A stretch of DNA of 62,981 nucleotides from an uncultured Maricaulis sp. (GTDB lineage: Bacteria; Pseudomonadota; Alphaproteobacteria; Caulobacterales; Maricaulaceae), in NCBI RefSeq assembly GCF_905480005.1, contig NZ_CAJQOO010000122.1, positions 1 to 62,981 on the forward strand, in the 5' to 3' direction. This document shows positions 26,141-35,180 of the stretch, in pieces. Below the pieces are notes generated by a model. The model was not told where the DNA came from and searched no databases. It saw nothing but the letters and a program-made list of their open reading frames with translations. The stretch's first letter is position 1. Each line of letters begins with the position of its first letter. The position numbers were made by a program, and so were the translations under genes.

Positions 26141-28168
26141 TCAGTCGCGTCCCCCCAAACCGGCGAGGAATGCACCGATGGGGTCTTCGCCACTGTCCGT
26201 GTCAGTCTCCGCATTCGTCGCGGGCGCATCGGATGTGGCTTCGGGTGATGGGTCCAGGCTTGCCGCGAGGATGTCGGCGAGTGCATCAGGAGCGGCAATC
26301 GGCGCCGCGCCGAGGCCGTGACGCGGGGCGTTTTGCAGATAGGCCTGGAATATCCGCGCCGGCGGACCGCCGCCCGTGGCCCGTTCAGTGGGCGAATTAT
26401 CGTCATTGCCGGTCCAGACGACCGTCACCAGCTCGCTGTTGAATCCGGCGAACCAGGCGTCCCTGAAATCATTGGTGGTCCCGGTTTTGCCGCCAATCGT
26501 CAGTCCGGACACTGCCGCGCGGCGACCCGTGCCCTGACGGACATTGGTCAAAAACAGATCACGCATGCGCTGGCCCGTGCGCGCGTCCAGCACCAGCTCA
26601 CCCCCGGCGGGCGCGGCGGCGTAGACGAGGTCACCGTCGGCGCTTTCAATCCGGTCAATGCCATAGGCCGAGGCCCGCAGACCGCCATTGGCGAAGGGCG
26701 CATAGGAGGAGGCGAGTTCCAGCGGCGTCACCTCGAACACGCCGAGCGCCAGCGAGCGATCGACCCGCATCGGGCTCTCAATGCCCAGTCGGCGCGCCAG
26801 ACGGGCGACATGACCACGGCCGGTCTCCTCGGCAATCTGGACGGCGATGGAATTGGACGAGCGGATGAAACCCTCGCGCAAGCTCATCTCACCCCGATAC
26901 TCGTCATTATAGTTCTGCGGTGCCCAGTCCCCGATCCGTACGGGGGCGTCATTGCGCCGGTCTTCCGGTGTCAGCCCCGCTTCGAAAGCCGAAGCGTAGA
27001 CAAAGGGCTTGAAGGCGGAACCCGGCTGGCGCTGGGCCAGGACAGCGCGATTGAATTGCGACCGGGCATAGGAGCGCCCGCCGACCATCGCGCGCACGGC
27101 GCCATCATGCGCCAGGGAGACCAATGCGCCCTCGCCGGCACCGGCTGCCAGGTCATCATCGTCCAGTATAGTGCTGAGCGCCCGCTCGGCGGCGCGTTGG
27201 GCATCAACATCCAGCGTGGTGTGCACGACCAGGTCGCCATGATCGAGGCCGGCAATGCCGCGCACCTGTTCCGCGGCCCAGTCGACGAAATACTGGGCGC
27301 CCTGGCTCGAGGCGCCGCGTGAAACCCGGATCGGGGTCGAGGCGGCGTCAATCCGTTCGGCGTCGGTAATCCGGCCGGTCTGGGCCATCAGATCAAGCAC
27401 GACGGTTGCCCGCGCCGCGGCGCGCTGGGCGTCATTGACCGGACTGTAGCGGGAGGGCGCCTTGAGCAGGCCGGCAAGCAGGGCCGCTTCACCCAGACCC
27501 AGTTCGCTGGCCGGACGGGAGAAATAGCGCAGGGATGCCGCCTCGACGCCATAGGCGCCGCCGCCGAAATAGACGCGGTTCAGATAGAGCTCGAGAATCT
27601 CGTCCTTGCTGAAACGGCTTTCCAGCCAGAAGGCCAGCATCATTTCCTGGACCTTCCGGCGGAGGGTCCGTTCAGGGGACAGGAACAGGTTCTTGGCCAA
27701 TTGCTGGGTCAGCGTCGACCCGCCCTGGACCACACGGCCGGCGCGCAGATTGGCGACCATGGCGCGGCCAAGACCGATCACATCAATCCCGGGATGGCTG
27801 TAGAAGCGACGATCCTCCACCGCGAGGACCGCATCGACGAGATAGGGCGGCAGCTCGTCGATCGTTACTTCATGCCCGTGAGCCGAGCCGCGTCGTGCGA
27901 TCAGGGCGCCATCCTGGTCAAGAAAGGTGATTGTGGCCGTGCGTTCGACCGCTTCCAGGCCGCTTGTGTCCGGGAGGTCGCGCGCGATCGAGACCAGCAA
28001 GCCACCGATGAAGAGTGAGGCGATGATGACAAGGCAGGCCGCGATGCGGAACCAGGGAAAGCCTCCGCCGCTCTTGCGCTTTCGCCGGGGCGAACGCCTT
28101 TGACCGCGCGATGGCGCTGCCGAGCGGGCGCGCTGCGCCGCCTGAGATTTTCTGGGCCGGCGGGCCAT
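26141..28168 (-). CDS. Penicillin-binding protein 1A-like (bifunctional transglycosylase/transpeptidase)
   Basis: A 675-residue class A PBP. A very basic cytoplasmic tail (about 1-40, many Arg/Lys) precedes one transmembrane helix. The GT51 domain has EDRRFYSHPGID and GGSTLTQQLAKNLF. The transpeptidase domain has the active-site SxxK in PGSAFKPF, SSN in RSSNSIAVQ, and GGKTGTTNDF. The C-terminus is an acidic Ala/Pro/Asp-rich tail. The gene makes and crosslinks peptidoglycan. Start chosen at 28168 (MARRPRK); an ATG at 28186 is in frame. It has no OB-fold insertion as large as in E. coli PBP1A, so assignment to a subclass is open. Confidence 0.93.
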   Translation of the reverse strand: MARRPRKSQAAQRARSAAPSRGQRRSPRRKRKSGGGFPWFRIAACLVIIASLFIGGLLVSIARDLPDTSGLEAVERTATITFLDQDGALIARRGSAHGHEVTIDELPPYLVDAVLAVEDRRFYSHPGIDVIGLGRAMVANLRAGRVVQGGSTLTQQLAKNLFLSPERTLRRKVQEMMLAFWLESRFSKDEILELYLNRVYFGGGAYGVEAASLRYFSRPASELGLGEAALLAGLLKAPSRYSPVNDAQRAAARATVVLDLMAQTGRITDAERIDAASTPIRVSRGASSQGAQYFVDWAAEQVRGIAGLDHGDLVVHTTLDVDAQRAAERALSTILDDDDLAAGAGEGALVSLAHDGAVRAMVGGRSYARSQFNRAVLAQRQPGSAFKPFVYASAFEAGLTPEDRRNDAPVRIGDWAPQNYNDEYRGEMSLREGFIRSSNSIAVQIAEETGRGHVARLARRLGIESPMRVDRSLALGVFEVTPLELASSYAPFANGGLRASAYGIDRIESADGDLVYAAAPAGGELVLDARTGQRMRDLFLTNVRQGTGRRAAVSGLTIGGKTGTTNDFRDAWFAGFNSELVTVVWTGNDDNSPTERATGGGPPARIFQAYLQNAPRHGLGAAPIAAPDALADILAASLDPSPEATSDAPATNAETDTDSGEDPIGAFLAGLGGRD

Positions 28169-28299
28169 GCTCGATCCTTGTCGCAAAACCGGGAGTTTTA
28201 TCTGCGCGCAGCAGGGTTAATTCCCCATGAAGGCACGCCCCTAAAAGCTTGCACTGGAACAAGCCTGACGGCACGATATGGCCGAAGAGGGGCCTCATC

Positions 28300-28479
28300 A
28301 TGTCAGTCAAGCGTTCACTTCTTGTCCTCGCCGTGCTTCTGGGCGCAGCCAGCCTGTCCGGCTGTATTGCTATCTATGAAGGCACGGATGCGGTCTGCCC
28401 GCACGGCGACCCCAATGCCGACAACTGGCCCTATTGCGGCGGGGCCCCGCCCGGCGGGTCACAGCCCTACGACGACTGA
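28300..28479 (+). CDS. Small lipoprotein of unknown function
   Basis: A 59-residue protein with a lipoprotein signal: positively charged start (SVKR), hydrophobic core and lipobox ASLSGC with Cys about residue 21. The mature part is about 39 residues, Gly/Pro-rich with two further cysteines (VCPHG and PYCGG). No family recognised. The ATG at 28300 is preceded by AGAGGGG. It converges on the antiporter gene, and the two 3' ends overlap by 13 bp. Confidence 0.75.
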   Translation: MSVKRSLLVLAVLLGAASLSGCIAIYEGTDAVCPHGDPNADNWPYCGGAPPGGSQPYDD

Positions 28480-30341
28480 TCGTCAGGCCTGTTGTCCGGT
28501 GCGTCCGCCTCTGGCGGTCCAAAACGGATCAGGATCGTTCCCGGCTGGCTGGGTGCCTCGCGGCCCGAGCCCAGCAGATGGAAACTGCCATTGAGCATGC
28601 GCGCCATGACCAGATCCGGACTTTCACCGGCGTCCTCGAGATAGGTTTCGAGCGGATAGGTGTCGGACAATTTGGTGTTGCGAAACCGCCACCCCTGCCA
28701 CCAGTCCCGTGCAAGGCTGTCATAGCCGCGCCCGCGCCGGATCAGCGTGCGGCCACGCGCTGTGAAGGCAATCGCTCGCGGATCATCCTCCACCTTCTCG
28801 GCGTCCACAGGCCCGTCAAAGCCGGACAGCTGGAACACCCGGCTACGGCCCATGTCCGGCCCGTATTCGATACAGACCAGGGCGTTGTAGGCATCATTGG
28901 GAGAAACGGCGAGCAGGGCCGAGAAACGGGCGGGCTCCAGCCGGTGATCAGCGACCTCCGACAGGACTTCGCCATAATGGACATCGTGCCCGGCCAGACG
29001 CGCGGCCCGCAGCCGCCGCCAGCTGGTATCGGCGATCGTGACCGGTACCTCGGCCTTCTTCAACGCATCCGCGAGGCCGAGACTCCAGGGGTTCGCGCCG
29101 ACGAGAAGAAGACGCTCGGGGCCCGACTGGGACAGACCCAGAAGCTTGGCCAGCGGTGAGACCGCAAACCCGCACCCGAAAACACTGATGAAGATGGTCA
29201 CGAAGACCAGCGGGGCGAGAATGGCCGCATCCTCGCGCCCGACCTCGACAAGGCTGGCCGCGAGATGGCCCGCCGCCGCCGCCGCAACGACACCGCGCGG
29301 GCCGATAATGCCGATAAAGGCGGTCTCTTTCAGATTGAGGCCGGACCCCCAGGTCGCGAGCACGACCGAGATCGGCCGGGCCACCAGGATGAAGACGCCG
29401 ACGAAGGCCAGATGCCAGCCATTGAGCGCCAGCAAGTCGCCCGGGGCGAGATCGGCCGCCAGCACAACGAAAACACTGGCGACAAGGATGGAGGCAATTC
29501 CTTCCTTGAAGCGACGCATTTCCTCGATCGAGGCCAGCCGCGAATTCGCCACCACGAGGCCAAACAGGGTCACGGCAACAAGCCCGGTCTCACTGGCCAG
29601 CGCGTCGGCGACAGAAAAGCAGACCAGGACAGCCGCGAGAATGAGCGGCGCCTTCATGGGTTCCGGTACCCAGCCGCGCCGGAAAGCGCGCGAAAGGCCG
29701 GTTCCGAAGGCGAAGCCGAGCGCCGCGCCGATCAGCGCGCCCAGCCCAAGCGCCATGCCGGCCTGGATCCAGTCCTGGCCCAGTGCGGTCTGGCGGATGG
29801 CTTCAAAGACAAAGACGGCCGACAACGCACCGATCGGATCATTGACGATACCTTCCCACTTCAGCACCGAAGCGATCCGGCCGGGCAATTTGGCCTGGCG
29901 CAGGAGGGGCAGGACAACGGTCGGACCGGTCGTGGTCAAAAGGGCCCCGATCATGGCGGAAATGTCCCAGGCGAGACCTGCCACATAATGCAGGGCGAGG
30001 ACCGCGCCGGCCCATCCGAGCGGATAGCCGAGAAAGACCATGCGCCGTACCGGACCGGAGGCATCGCGCAGCTCGCGGAAATTCAGGGTGATCCCGCCCT
30101 CAAAGAGAATGACGGCCACGGCCAGGGCAATCATGGGGCGCAGATAATCACCGAAAACGGCGCTGGGATGGACCAGGGGCGCGCCGGCGGCGAAGGCCCA
30201 GATCGGCCCCAGGATAAGGCCTGCCCCCATCATCAGGACGATGGAGGGCCAGCGCAGGCGCCAGGCCAGCCATTGGGCAGCAACACCTGAACCGGCGATG
30301 AGCGCGATAGTCAGGGTGAGGTCAGGTCCGGTCTCTATCAT
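28467..30341 (-). CDS. CPA-type cation/proton antiporter with C-terminal RCK-like domain
   Basis: A 624-residue protein. About 12-13 helices fill residues 1-400, with antiporter signatures LFEGGITLNFRELR, TTTGPTVVLPLLR, and NDPIGA carrying the ion-binding Asp. A nucleotide-binding domain follows (LLLVGANPWSLGLADAL...), resembling RCK/TrkA-N, then a C-terminal regulatory part. It likely exchanges Na+ or K+ for H+. I used ATG 30341 (MIETGPD), directly before the first helix; the frame extends to 30446. A small membrane protein is divergent upstream. Confidence 0.9.
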   Translation of the reverse strand: MIETGPDLTLTIALIAGSGVAAQWLAWRLRWPSIVLMMGAGLILGPIWAFAAGAPLVHPSAVFGDYLRPMIALAVAVILFEGGITLNFRELRDASGPVRRMVFLGYPLGWAGAVLALHYVAGLAWDISAMIGALLTTTGPTVVLPLLRQAKLPGRIASVLKWEGIVNDPIGALSAVFVFEAIRQTALGQDWIQAGMALGLGALIGAALGFAFGTGLSRAFRRGWVPEPMKAPLILAAVLVCFSVADALASETGLVAVTLFGLVVANSRLASIEEMRRFKEGIASILVASVFVVLAADLAPGDLLALNGWHLAFVGVFILVARPISVVLATWGSGLNLKETAFIGIIGPRGVVAAAAAGHLAASLVEVGREDAAILAPLVFVTIFISVFGCGFAVSPLAKLLGLSQSGPERLLLVGANPWSLGLADALKKAEVPVTIADTSWRRLRAARLAGHDVHYGEVLSEVADHRLEPARFSALLAVSPNDAYNALVCIEYGPDMGRSRVFQLSGFDGPVDAEKVEDDPRAIAFTARGRTLIRRGRGYDSLARDWWQGWRFRNTKLSDTYPLETYLEDAGESPDLVMARMLNGSFHLLGSGREAPSQPGTILIRFGPPEADAPDNRPDDQSS

Positions 30342-30406
30342 GGCGATCCTGTTAGCGCGTTTCGTTCCATTCGTCGCCCGGAGGCGACAGACCTGGGGAG
30401 GCAAAA

Positions 30407-30664
30407 ATGGACACCCTGCCGCAAGAGGCCCAACTGGCCGTGACATCCTTCATCGCCGCCATGCTGATCGGCGGCCCTGTCGCCCTGATCGGGGCCGGCA
30501 ATGCCTTTGCCATCGCCCGCTGGACCGGGGCATTCATGCTGCGTCGCCGGCTGGCGTCCAGCGCCCTTCTGGGCCTGGTCGGCGGCGCTGGCGTGTTCGG
30601 ATCCGGCCTGTTTGGCAGTCCGGGACTGGATATCGCCGCACTGATCGGTCAGGCCTTCGCCTAG
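30407..30664 (+). CDS. Small two-helix membrane protein of unknown function
   Basis: An 85-residue protein with hydrophobic segments at about 12-35 and 50-80, the second very Gly/Ala-rich. A basic loop, MLRRRLAS, lies between them. GGGAGG is 6-11 bp before the ATG, so translation is well supported. No family recognised. It is divergent from the antiporter (65 bp between starts) and overlaps the convergent next gene by 4 bp. Confidence 0.72.
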   Translation: MDTLPQEAQLAVTSFIAAMLIGGPVALIGAGNAFAIARWTGAFMLRRRLASSALLGLVGGAGVFGSGLFGSPGLDIAALIGQAFA

Positions 30665-31191
30665 AGCGAGCCCTCGTCGGAGTGAACCAGATCGAACCCG
30701 ATCGTGCGACCGCCATAATCGCCGTTCTCGTAGAGATCGGCCTGGTCGTTGAACCAGGCAATCAGATGCGCCTGCAAGCGCTCGAACACGATCGTCAGCG
30801 CCGACTCGCCAAGCGGCAGCTCCAGATCGAAAACCGGACCATTGGCGATCGCGATCTCGACATGATGGCCCTTCTTCGCACAGGACAGGACGAGACGCGT
30901 CCAGTCACCCGTGCGCGAGACTTTCACTGCCAGTCCGAAACTGATGACGCCAAGCGGCAAGAAGCCCTTGCCCGACACCGAAAAAGCGCCGGACCGGTGC
31001 GGTTGCGGTGACCACGCACCTTCCGGCGGGACCAGGTGGACGCACACCTTGTCACCCGACCCGAGAAAGCGGCAGAATCCGGTCGAGACATTCTCGGCCA
31101 CCGAACGGATCACCGCATAATTGTCCAGCGAGCACACCCCATAGCGCTCCGCCGCATCGGCAAGCTCGTCAAACCGGCTCTTGTCGCGCAT
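30661..31191 (-). CDS. Cytoplasmic protein of unknown function
   Basis: A 176-residue soluble protein without signal or membrane segment. It has alternating beta-like stretches in the middle (GAFSVSGKGFLPLGVISFGLAV, shortened) and a C-terminal amphipathic helix around FERLQAHLIAWFNDQADL. Four cysteines are scattered. I considered PilZ but its RxxxR and D/NxSxxG motifs are missing. It is divergent from the GDPD gene, with 62 bp between the starts. Confidence 0.7.
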   Translation of the reverse strand: MRDKSRFDELADAAERYGVCSLDNYAVIRSVAENVSTGFCRFLGSGDKVCVHLVPPEGAWSPQPHRSGAFSVSGKGFLPLGVISFGLAVKVSRTGDWTRLVLSCAKKGHHVEIAIANGPVFDLELPLGESALTIVFERLQAHLIAWFNDQADLYENGDYGGRTIGFDLVHSDEGSL

Positions 31192-31253
31192 TTGTCACTC
31201 CCGTGCGATACCGGCTCAGGCTAGAGTGCAATTCAGCAAAGCGGGAGGGGGCG

Positions 31254-32249
31254 ATGCGACAAATCTTTCTGGGGATTGGGATTCTTGTCGGGCTCGCAGC
31301 CTGTACACCGGCTGCAGAAGGCCCGCAGCCGCATGTCTGGACCACGCTCGACGGCCAGCCACCCCTGGTCATCGCTCATCGCGGCGCATCGGGTGACCGG
31401 CCGGAACACACGCTGGAAGCCTTCAGACTCGCGATCTCCCAGGGCGCCGATGTGATCGAACCGGATCTCGTCATGACCGCCGACGGCGTTCTGGTCGTAC
31501 GCCATGATCACTATCTCTCCACGACAACCAATATCGCCGACCTTCCCGAATACGCGGACCGGCGACGCACCCAGGGCGATCGCGAGGATTGGTGGGTCGA
31601 GGACTTCACCCTGGCCGAAATCCGCGCCTTGCGCGCCCGCCAGCCCTGGCCGCAGCGGGATGCCAGCTACAATGACCAATTCCTGATCCCGACATTCGAG
31701 GAGGTTCTGGACCTCGCGGCCGAGCACAATGTTCGCACCGAACCCGAGGTGAAGGCGCCGGGCCATTTCACTGCCATCGGCCTCGACCCCTTGCCGGTTC
31801 TGGTCGAAATCCTGCGTGCCCGCGGTCTCGATACGGCCGACGCGCCGACTGCGATCCAGTGTTTCGAGCCGGACTTTCTCGCCCGCCTCAACGGTGAGGT
31901 CGAAACCCGGCTTCTGATGCTGGTTTTCCCGATGATCGAGCTGGATACGGAAGCCGACCCGCTTACCCCGACAGTCTCACTGGAAGATGCCGCGACCTTC
32001 GCGGACGGGGTCGGACCCTCCAAGGCCCTGCTGATCTCTGCGGACGGGGACGATACCGGCTTCGTGACGCGCGCCCACGCGCTGGGCCTGGCCGTTCATC
32101 CCTGGACTTTCCGTGATGATGTTCCGGTTTCCGAGGACATGGATATCGACGCCGAGCTGCAGCGTATCTATGCCCTCGGCGTGGATGGCGTCTTCACGGA
32201 CTTTCCCGCAACGGCAGTGCAGGTTCGCGACGCCATGAGCGACGGCTGA
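31254..32249 (+). CDS. Lipoprotein glycerophosphodiester phosphodiesterase
   Basis: A 331-residue enzyme that hydrolyses deacylated phospholipids to glycerol-3-phosphate and an alcohol. The N-terminus is a lipoprotein signal (lipobox GLAAC, Cys17). The GDPD TIM-barrel signature HRGASGDRPEHT carries His42, metal ligands are Glu69 and Asp71, and His84 lies in VRHDHYLS. The closing VDGVFTDFP is typical. It resembles periplasmic GlpQ. GGGAGGGG precedes the ATG, so the longer frame from 31008 was rejected. A strong terminator follows. Confidence 0.93.
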   Translation: MRQIFLGIGILVGLAACTPAAEGPQPHVWTTLDGQPPLVIAHRGASGDRPEHTLEAFRLAISQGADVIEPDLVMTADGVLVVRHDHYLSTTTNIADLPEYADRRRTQGDREDWWVEDFTLAEIRALRARQPWPQRDASYNDQFLIPTFEEVLDLAAEHNVRTEPEVKAPGHFTAIGLDPLPVLVEILRARGLDTADAPTAIQCFEPDFLARLNGEVETRLLMLVFPMIELDTEADPLTPTVSLEDAATFADGVGPSKALLISADGDDTGFVTRAHALGLAVHPWTFRDDVPVSEDMDIDAELQRIYALGVDGVFTDFPATAVQVRDAMSDG

Positions 32250-32286
32250 TCCCGACCGGACAAAGAATCCCGTCTGGACAAAGAAA

Positions 32287-32318
32287 AACGGCGCGGAGCC
32301 TGAGCTCCGCGCCGTTTC
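32287..32318. terminator. Bidirectional intrinsic terminator
   Basis: A perfect 14-bp stem (32287-32300 with 32305-32318) with a CTGA tetraloop. A-rich sequence lies on the left and T-residues on the right. It sits between the convergent GDPD (plus) and cold-shock (minus) genes. Confidence 0.9.
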
Positions 32319-32346
32319 CCGTAGATCTTGCGATCCCTGAACTGCC

Positions 32347-32559
32347 TTAGTCGGCCAGCTGCAGGTCAACCGCCTTCGGACCCTTGCCGCGACGATCCGG
32401 CTCGGTTTCGAAAGAGACTTTCTGGCCATCTTCCAGACCCGGCAGACCAGAAGCCTGGACAGCCGAGATGTGCACGAAGACGTCATCGCCGCCCTCGTCC
32501 GGGGTGATGAAGCCAAAGCCTTTGCTTTGGTTGAAGAATTTAACGACACCTGTAGCCAT
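32347..32559 (-). CDS. Cold-shock protein (CspA family)
   Basis: A 70-residue single cold-shock domain with both RNA-binding motifs, KGFGFI (RNP1) and DVFVHI (RNP2), and the typical start [14 protein letters not shown]. It binds single-stranded RNA or DNA and acts as an RNA chaperone. The frame is open up to 32601 but homology starts at 32559. AAGG lies about 10 bp upstream. The upstream 290 bp contain an imperfect dyad and could be a structured leader, as is usual for csp genes. Confidence 0.95.
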   Translation of the reverse strand: MATGVVKFFNQSKGFGFITPDEGGDDVFVHISAVQASGLPGLEDGQKVSFETEPDRRGKGPKAVDLQLAD

Positions 32560-32850
32560 TAGAGGGAACCTTCCCAGTATGCATGCCCCGCGTCCGGACA
32601 AAAAATAAAGTCAGTACCAGCGTCCTGATACCGGTAATACGGACGTAGAAAGTCGGGGAAGGCTGAAGTCTCTGGGCCCGATGGGACCCTGCCAGAAAGG
32701 CAGGCACCGGGTAGGCGATCAGTTTTCCGTCCGGCCAGTTCGGCCGCCCGTTGCCAAACTTATGCGCATGAAATCGCGCCCAACGCAAATGAAACTCCTG
32801 TGGCGCAACGCGATTGGAGCGCCATAATCGGGATCGGGGAGACCGTGTCC
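32560..32850. other. Intergenic region: cold-shock gene leader and divergent start region
   Basis: No gene seen in this 291-bp space. An imperfect 25-bp dyad lies at 32621-32645 (CGTCC...ACCGGT...GGACG), which in the cspA transcript would form a hairpin about 60 nt before the start. Such leaders often control csp expression with temperature. I could not place a confident promoter for either flanking gene. Confidence 0.35.
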
Positions 32851-33438
32851 ATGACCGAGCATGACCGCAATCAATACGCCCTGTCTTTCGGCGCCGTCGC
32901 GATGTCGGCCATTGCGCTCCTGTTCGCCTTCCTGGAATTGCAATCGTCTGATCGTCAACTCGACGCCTCGGTCTGGCCCTATGTCGACACCACTTTCACC
33001 CTCAATTCCGAAGCCGGGAGCCTGACCCTGTCCAACAAGGGGCTTGGGCCGGCCCTCATTCATGAATTCCGGGTCCTGTATGAGGGCGAGCTCGTCCGTC
33101 ATCCGATGGAATTGCCACAATTTGCCGAGCTCGTCGGGGATTACTCCGTGACCACGGCATCCGTGCCGAGCTCGGTCCTGTCGGTCGGTGAGGATCTGGT
33201 TGTGTTCGAAGTGCGCGGCGATGATGCTGGCGAGCGCATGCAGTCCGCGTTGCGCGGCCTGGAGCTGGAAATCTGCTATTGCTCACTGAATGGCGCTTGC
33301 TGGAGCAATGCCTCCGAGGTCAATTTCCGTGAGCCCGTGGAGGCCTGCGCGGTGCAGGATGTCGACATTGACGATGCGCTGGATGTCCTCCGGGATATCC
33401 ACTCGCCCGCGGACCAGACACAGGAGAATGAGGGATGA
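32851..33438 (+). CDS. Membrane-anchored 'CYCS' protein A (unknown function)
   Basis: A 195-residue protein with one N-terminal helix (about 10-30) and a probable periplasmic domain. It is a paralogue of the protein at 48109: both carry DASVxP/KASVMP after the helix, an N(K/T)GLGPA motif (62-68 here), and a C-terminal CYCS-x4-CW-x8-REPV-x2-C motif with identical spacing (Cys142, 144, 150, 166). I know of no described family with this motif. The ATG at 32851 lies before the helix; the frame is open from 32800. It overlaps the following small membrane gene by 4 bp. Confidence 0.8.
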   Translation: MTEHDRNQYALSFGAVAMSAIALLFAFLELQSSDRQLDASVWPYVDTTFTLNSEAGSLTLSNKGLGPALIHEFRVLYEGELVRHPMELPQFAELVGDYSVTTASVPSSVLSVGEDLVVFEVRGDDAGERMQSALRGLELEICYCSLNGACWSNASEVNFREPVEACAVQDVDIDDALDVLRDIHSPADQTQENEG

Positions 33439-33746
33439 GTCGACGCCGCTTTCTCGAACGCACGCGCCGCAATCGCGAAGAACAATCCCGGGCCGGTCGC
33501 AGCTTCAACCCGGCGACGATGATCCGGCTCGCCTTCTTCGGCGTTGCCATCGTGGTCGCAGCCGCTGTCTATATCGGTTTCTGGCGACAGGGCGAGACGA
33601 TCTATGACGGCCCCTGGGGCCTGCTGCAGCGTCTGATCACACCGCTCTTCCTCGGCATCAATGCCCTGGAGCTGATTGTCATTGCGCTCGGTGGACTGGT
33701 TGCCTGGCGTATCTGGCTGCAGATGAAACGGCCACGCCAGCCCTGA
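33435..33746 (+). CDS. Small membrane protein coupled to CYCS protein A
   Basis: A 103-residue protein with a very basic N-terminus (nine Arg in the first 22 residues) and two helices (about 29-48 and 68-95). The basic start predicts a cytoplasmic N-terminus. It overlaps the CYCS gene by 4 bp (ATGA) and is surely co-translated. The second CYCS locus is likewise followed by a small membrane protein, though I see little sequence identity between the two. Function unknown. Confidence 0.74.
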   Translation: MSRRRFLERTRRNREEQSRAGRSFNPATMIRLAFFGVAIVVAAAVYIGFWRQGETIYDGPWGLLQRLITPLFLGINALELIVIALGGLVAWRIWLQMKRPRQP

Positions 33747-34057
33747 AAATCGAACCTGGGCAGTGTTTGAATCGCGGATGCTATCCGGGGCGCGTTTCGA
33801 CCCTTGCTGGCAGGCCGCAAGACAACCGCGAACAAGGCCAAACAGTCCAGGGCGTCGCCGAAAGGCAATCCGGGTATCATCGTCCATCGCGGGCATCGCC
33901 GCGCCTGAACCCGCTGCAAGATTGGAAATTTTTGCCCGGCTTAGCCAGAAGAACGGCGCCATACCGCAAAATCAGCCTAGCCAGTGCCCTGATGCGGGTT
34001 TATGTGCACCCGATCGGCATGGATAAACCCTTGGGCAAGTGAAAGGTCATCACGCAA
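33747..34057. other. Intergenic region upstream of asd
   Basis: A 311-bp region without a convincing gene; the open frames at 33763-34026 and 33767-34042 have arginine- and proline-rich, non-protein-like translations. It presumably contains the asd promoter, but I see no clear consensus elements or terminator. Confidence 0.4.
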
Positions 34058-35077
34058 ATGGGCGTCAAGATAGCAGTATTCGGAGCGACCGGAGCCGTGG
34101 GCAAGGAGATGCTCACCATCCTCGCGGAGCGCCTTTTCCCGGCAGATAAAGTCCATGCCCTGGCCAGCCGAAAGTCCATGGGTGTCGAACTGTCCTATGG
34201 CGACAGCACGCTCCGCTGCCAGAATGCAGAAAGTTTCGACTTCTCCAGCGTCGATCTGGTCCTGATGTCGGCCGGCGGTGATGTGTCCAGGGAATGGGCG
34301 CCGAAAATCGCCAAGGCGGGTGCCATCGTGGTCGACAATTCCTCGGCCTGGCGCATGGACCCGGATGTCCCGCTGGTCGTGCCCGAGGTCAATCTGGACG
34401 CGCTGGACGGCGTGACGAAAAAACGCATCATCGCCAATCCGAATTGCTCGACCATCCAGCTCGTCGTGGCCCTGAAGCCGATCCATGACCGGGTCGGCAT
34501 CAAGCGCGTCAATTGCGCCACCTATCAATCGGTGTCCGGCGCCGGACAGGCGGGCATGGATGAGTTGTGGACGCAGACGAAGGGCATTTTCGTCAATGAC
34601 AGCGTCGACCCGCAGGCCTTCACCAAGCAGATCGCCTTCAATGTCATCCCCCATATCGACACCTTCATGGAAGACGGTTCCACCAAGGAAGAGTGGAAGA
34701 TGATGGTGGAGACGAAGAAGATCCTGGACACCAGGATCAAGCTCTTCGCCACCTGCGCCCGCGTTCCGGTCTTTGTGGGTCACTCCATCGCGGCACATCT
34801 CGAACTGGACGCCCCGATGTCCTCCGGCGAAGCCCGCGACCTGTTGCGCGAGAGCCCGGGCCTGATGGTGATCGACAAGCGCGAGGACGAAGGCTACGTG
34901 ACCCCGGTCGAATGCGTTGGCGAGTTCGCCACCTTCGTTTCCCGCGTTCGCGAGGACCCGACCGTCGATAACGGTCTGGCGCTGTGGATCGTCTCCGACA
35001 ATTTGCGCAAGGGTGCGGCCCTCAACGCCGTACAGATCGCAGAAGGCCTGCTCAACAAGGGGCTGATCGGCAGCTGA
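34058..35077 (+). CDS. asd: Aspartate-semialdehyde dehydrogenase
   Basis: A 339-residue enzyme making aspartate semialdehyde for lysine, threonine, methionine and diaminopimelate. The NADP-binding FGATGAVGKEM (8-18) and the active site NPNCST with Cys130 are present, as is the GHSxAxHLEL segment with the acid-base His. The NADP motif and length fit the long-branch ASADH of alphaproteobacteria. It appears to be a single-gene transcript; rarD follows after about 100 bp. Confidence 0.97.
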   Translation: MGVKIAVFGATGAVGKEMLTILAERLFPADKVHALASRKSMGVELSYGDSTLRCQNAESFDFSSVDLVLMSAGGDVSREWAPKIAKAGAIVVDNSSAWRMDPDVPLVVPEVNLDALDGVTKKRIIANPNCSTIQLVVALKPIHDRVGIKRVNCATYQSVSGAGQAGMDELWTQTKGIFVNDSVDPQAFTKQIAFNVIPHIDTFMEDGSTKEEWKMMVETKKILDTRIKLFATCARVPVFVGHSIAAHLELDAPMSSGEARDLLRESPGLMVIDKREDEGYVTPVECVGEFATFVSRVREDPTVDNGLALWIVSDNLRKGAALNAVQIAEGLLNKGLIGS

Positions 35078-35180
35078 GCCGGCAGGCCGGCAGACGCAGA
35101 CCTGTCATGCGCAAGAAGCGGGTCGTCATCGACATGCGGGCACCCTATGTGCGATGGACGACGTCGACCGAGGAGCCCGC

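Noticed and set aside
29265-30290. 341-codon plus-strand frame
   Set aside because: Antisense to the antiporter; Gly/Gln/Arg-rich composition typical of shadows.
30661-31191. PilZ domain
   Set aside because: The RxxxR and (D/N)xSxxG c-di-GMP motifs are not present, so the gene is left as unknown.
33763-34026. 87-codon frame upstream of asd
   Set aside because: Arg/Pro-rich translation, no ribosome site; regarded as intergenic.
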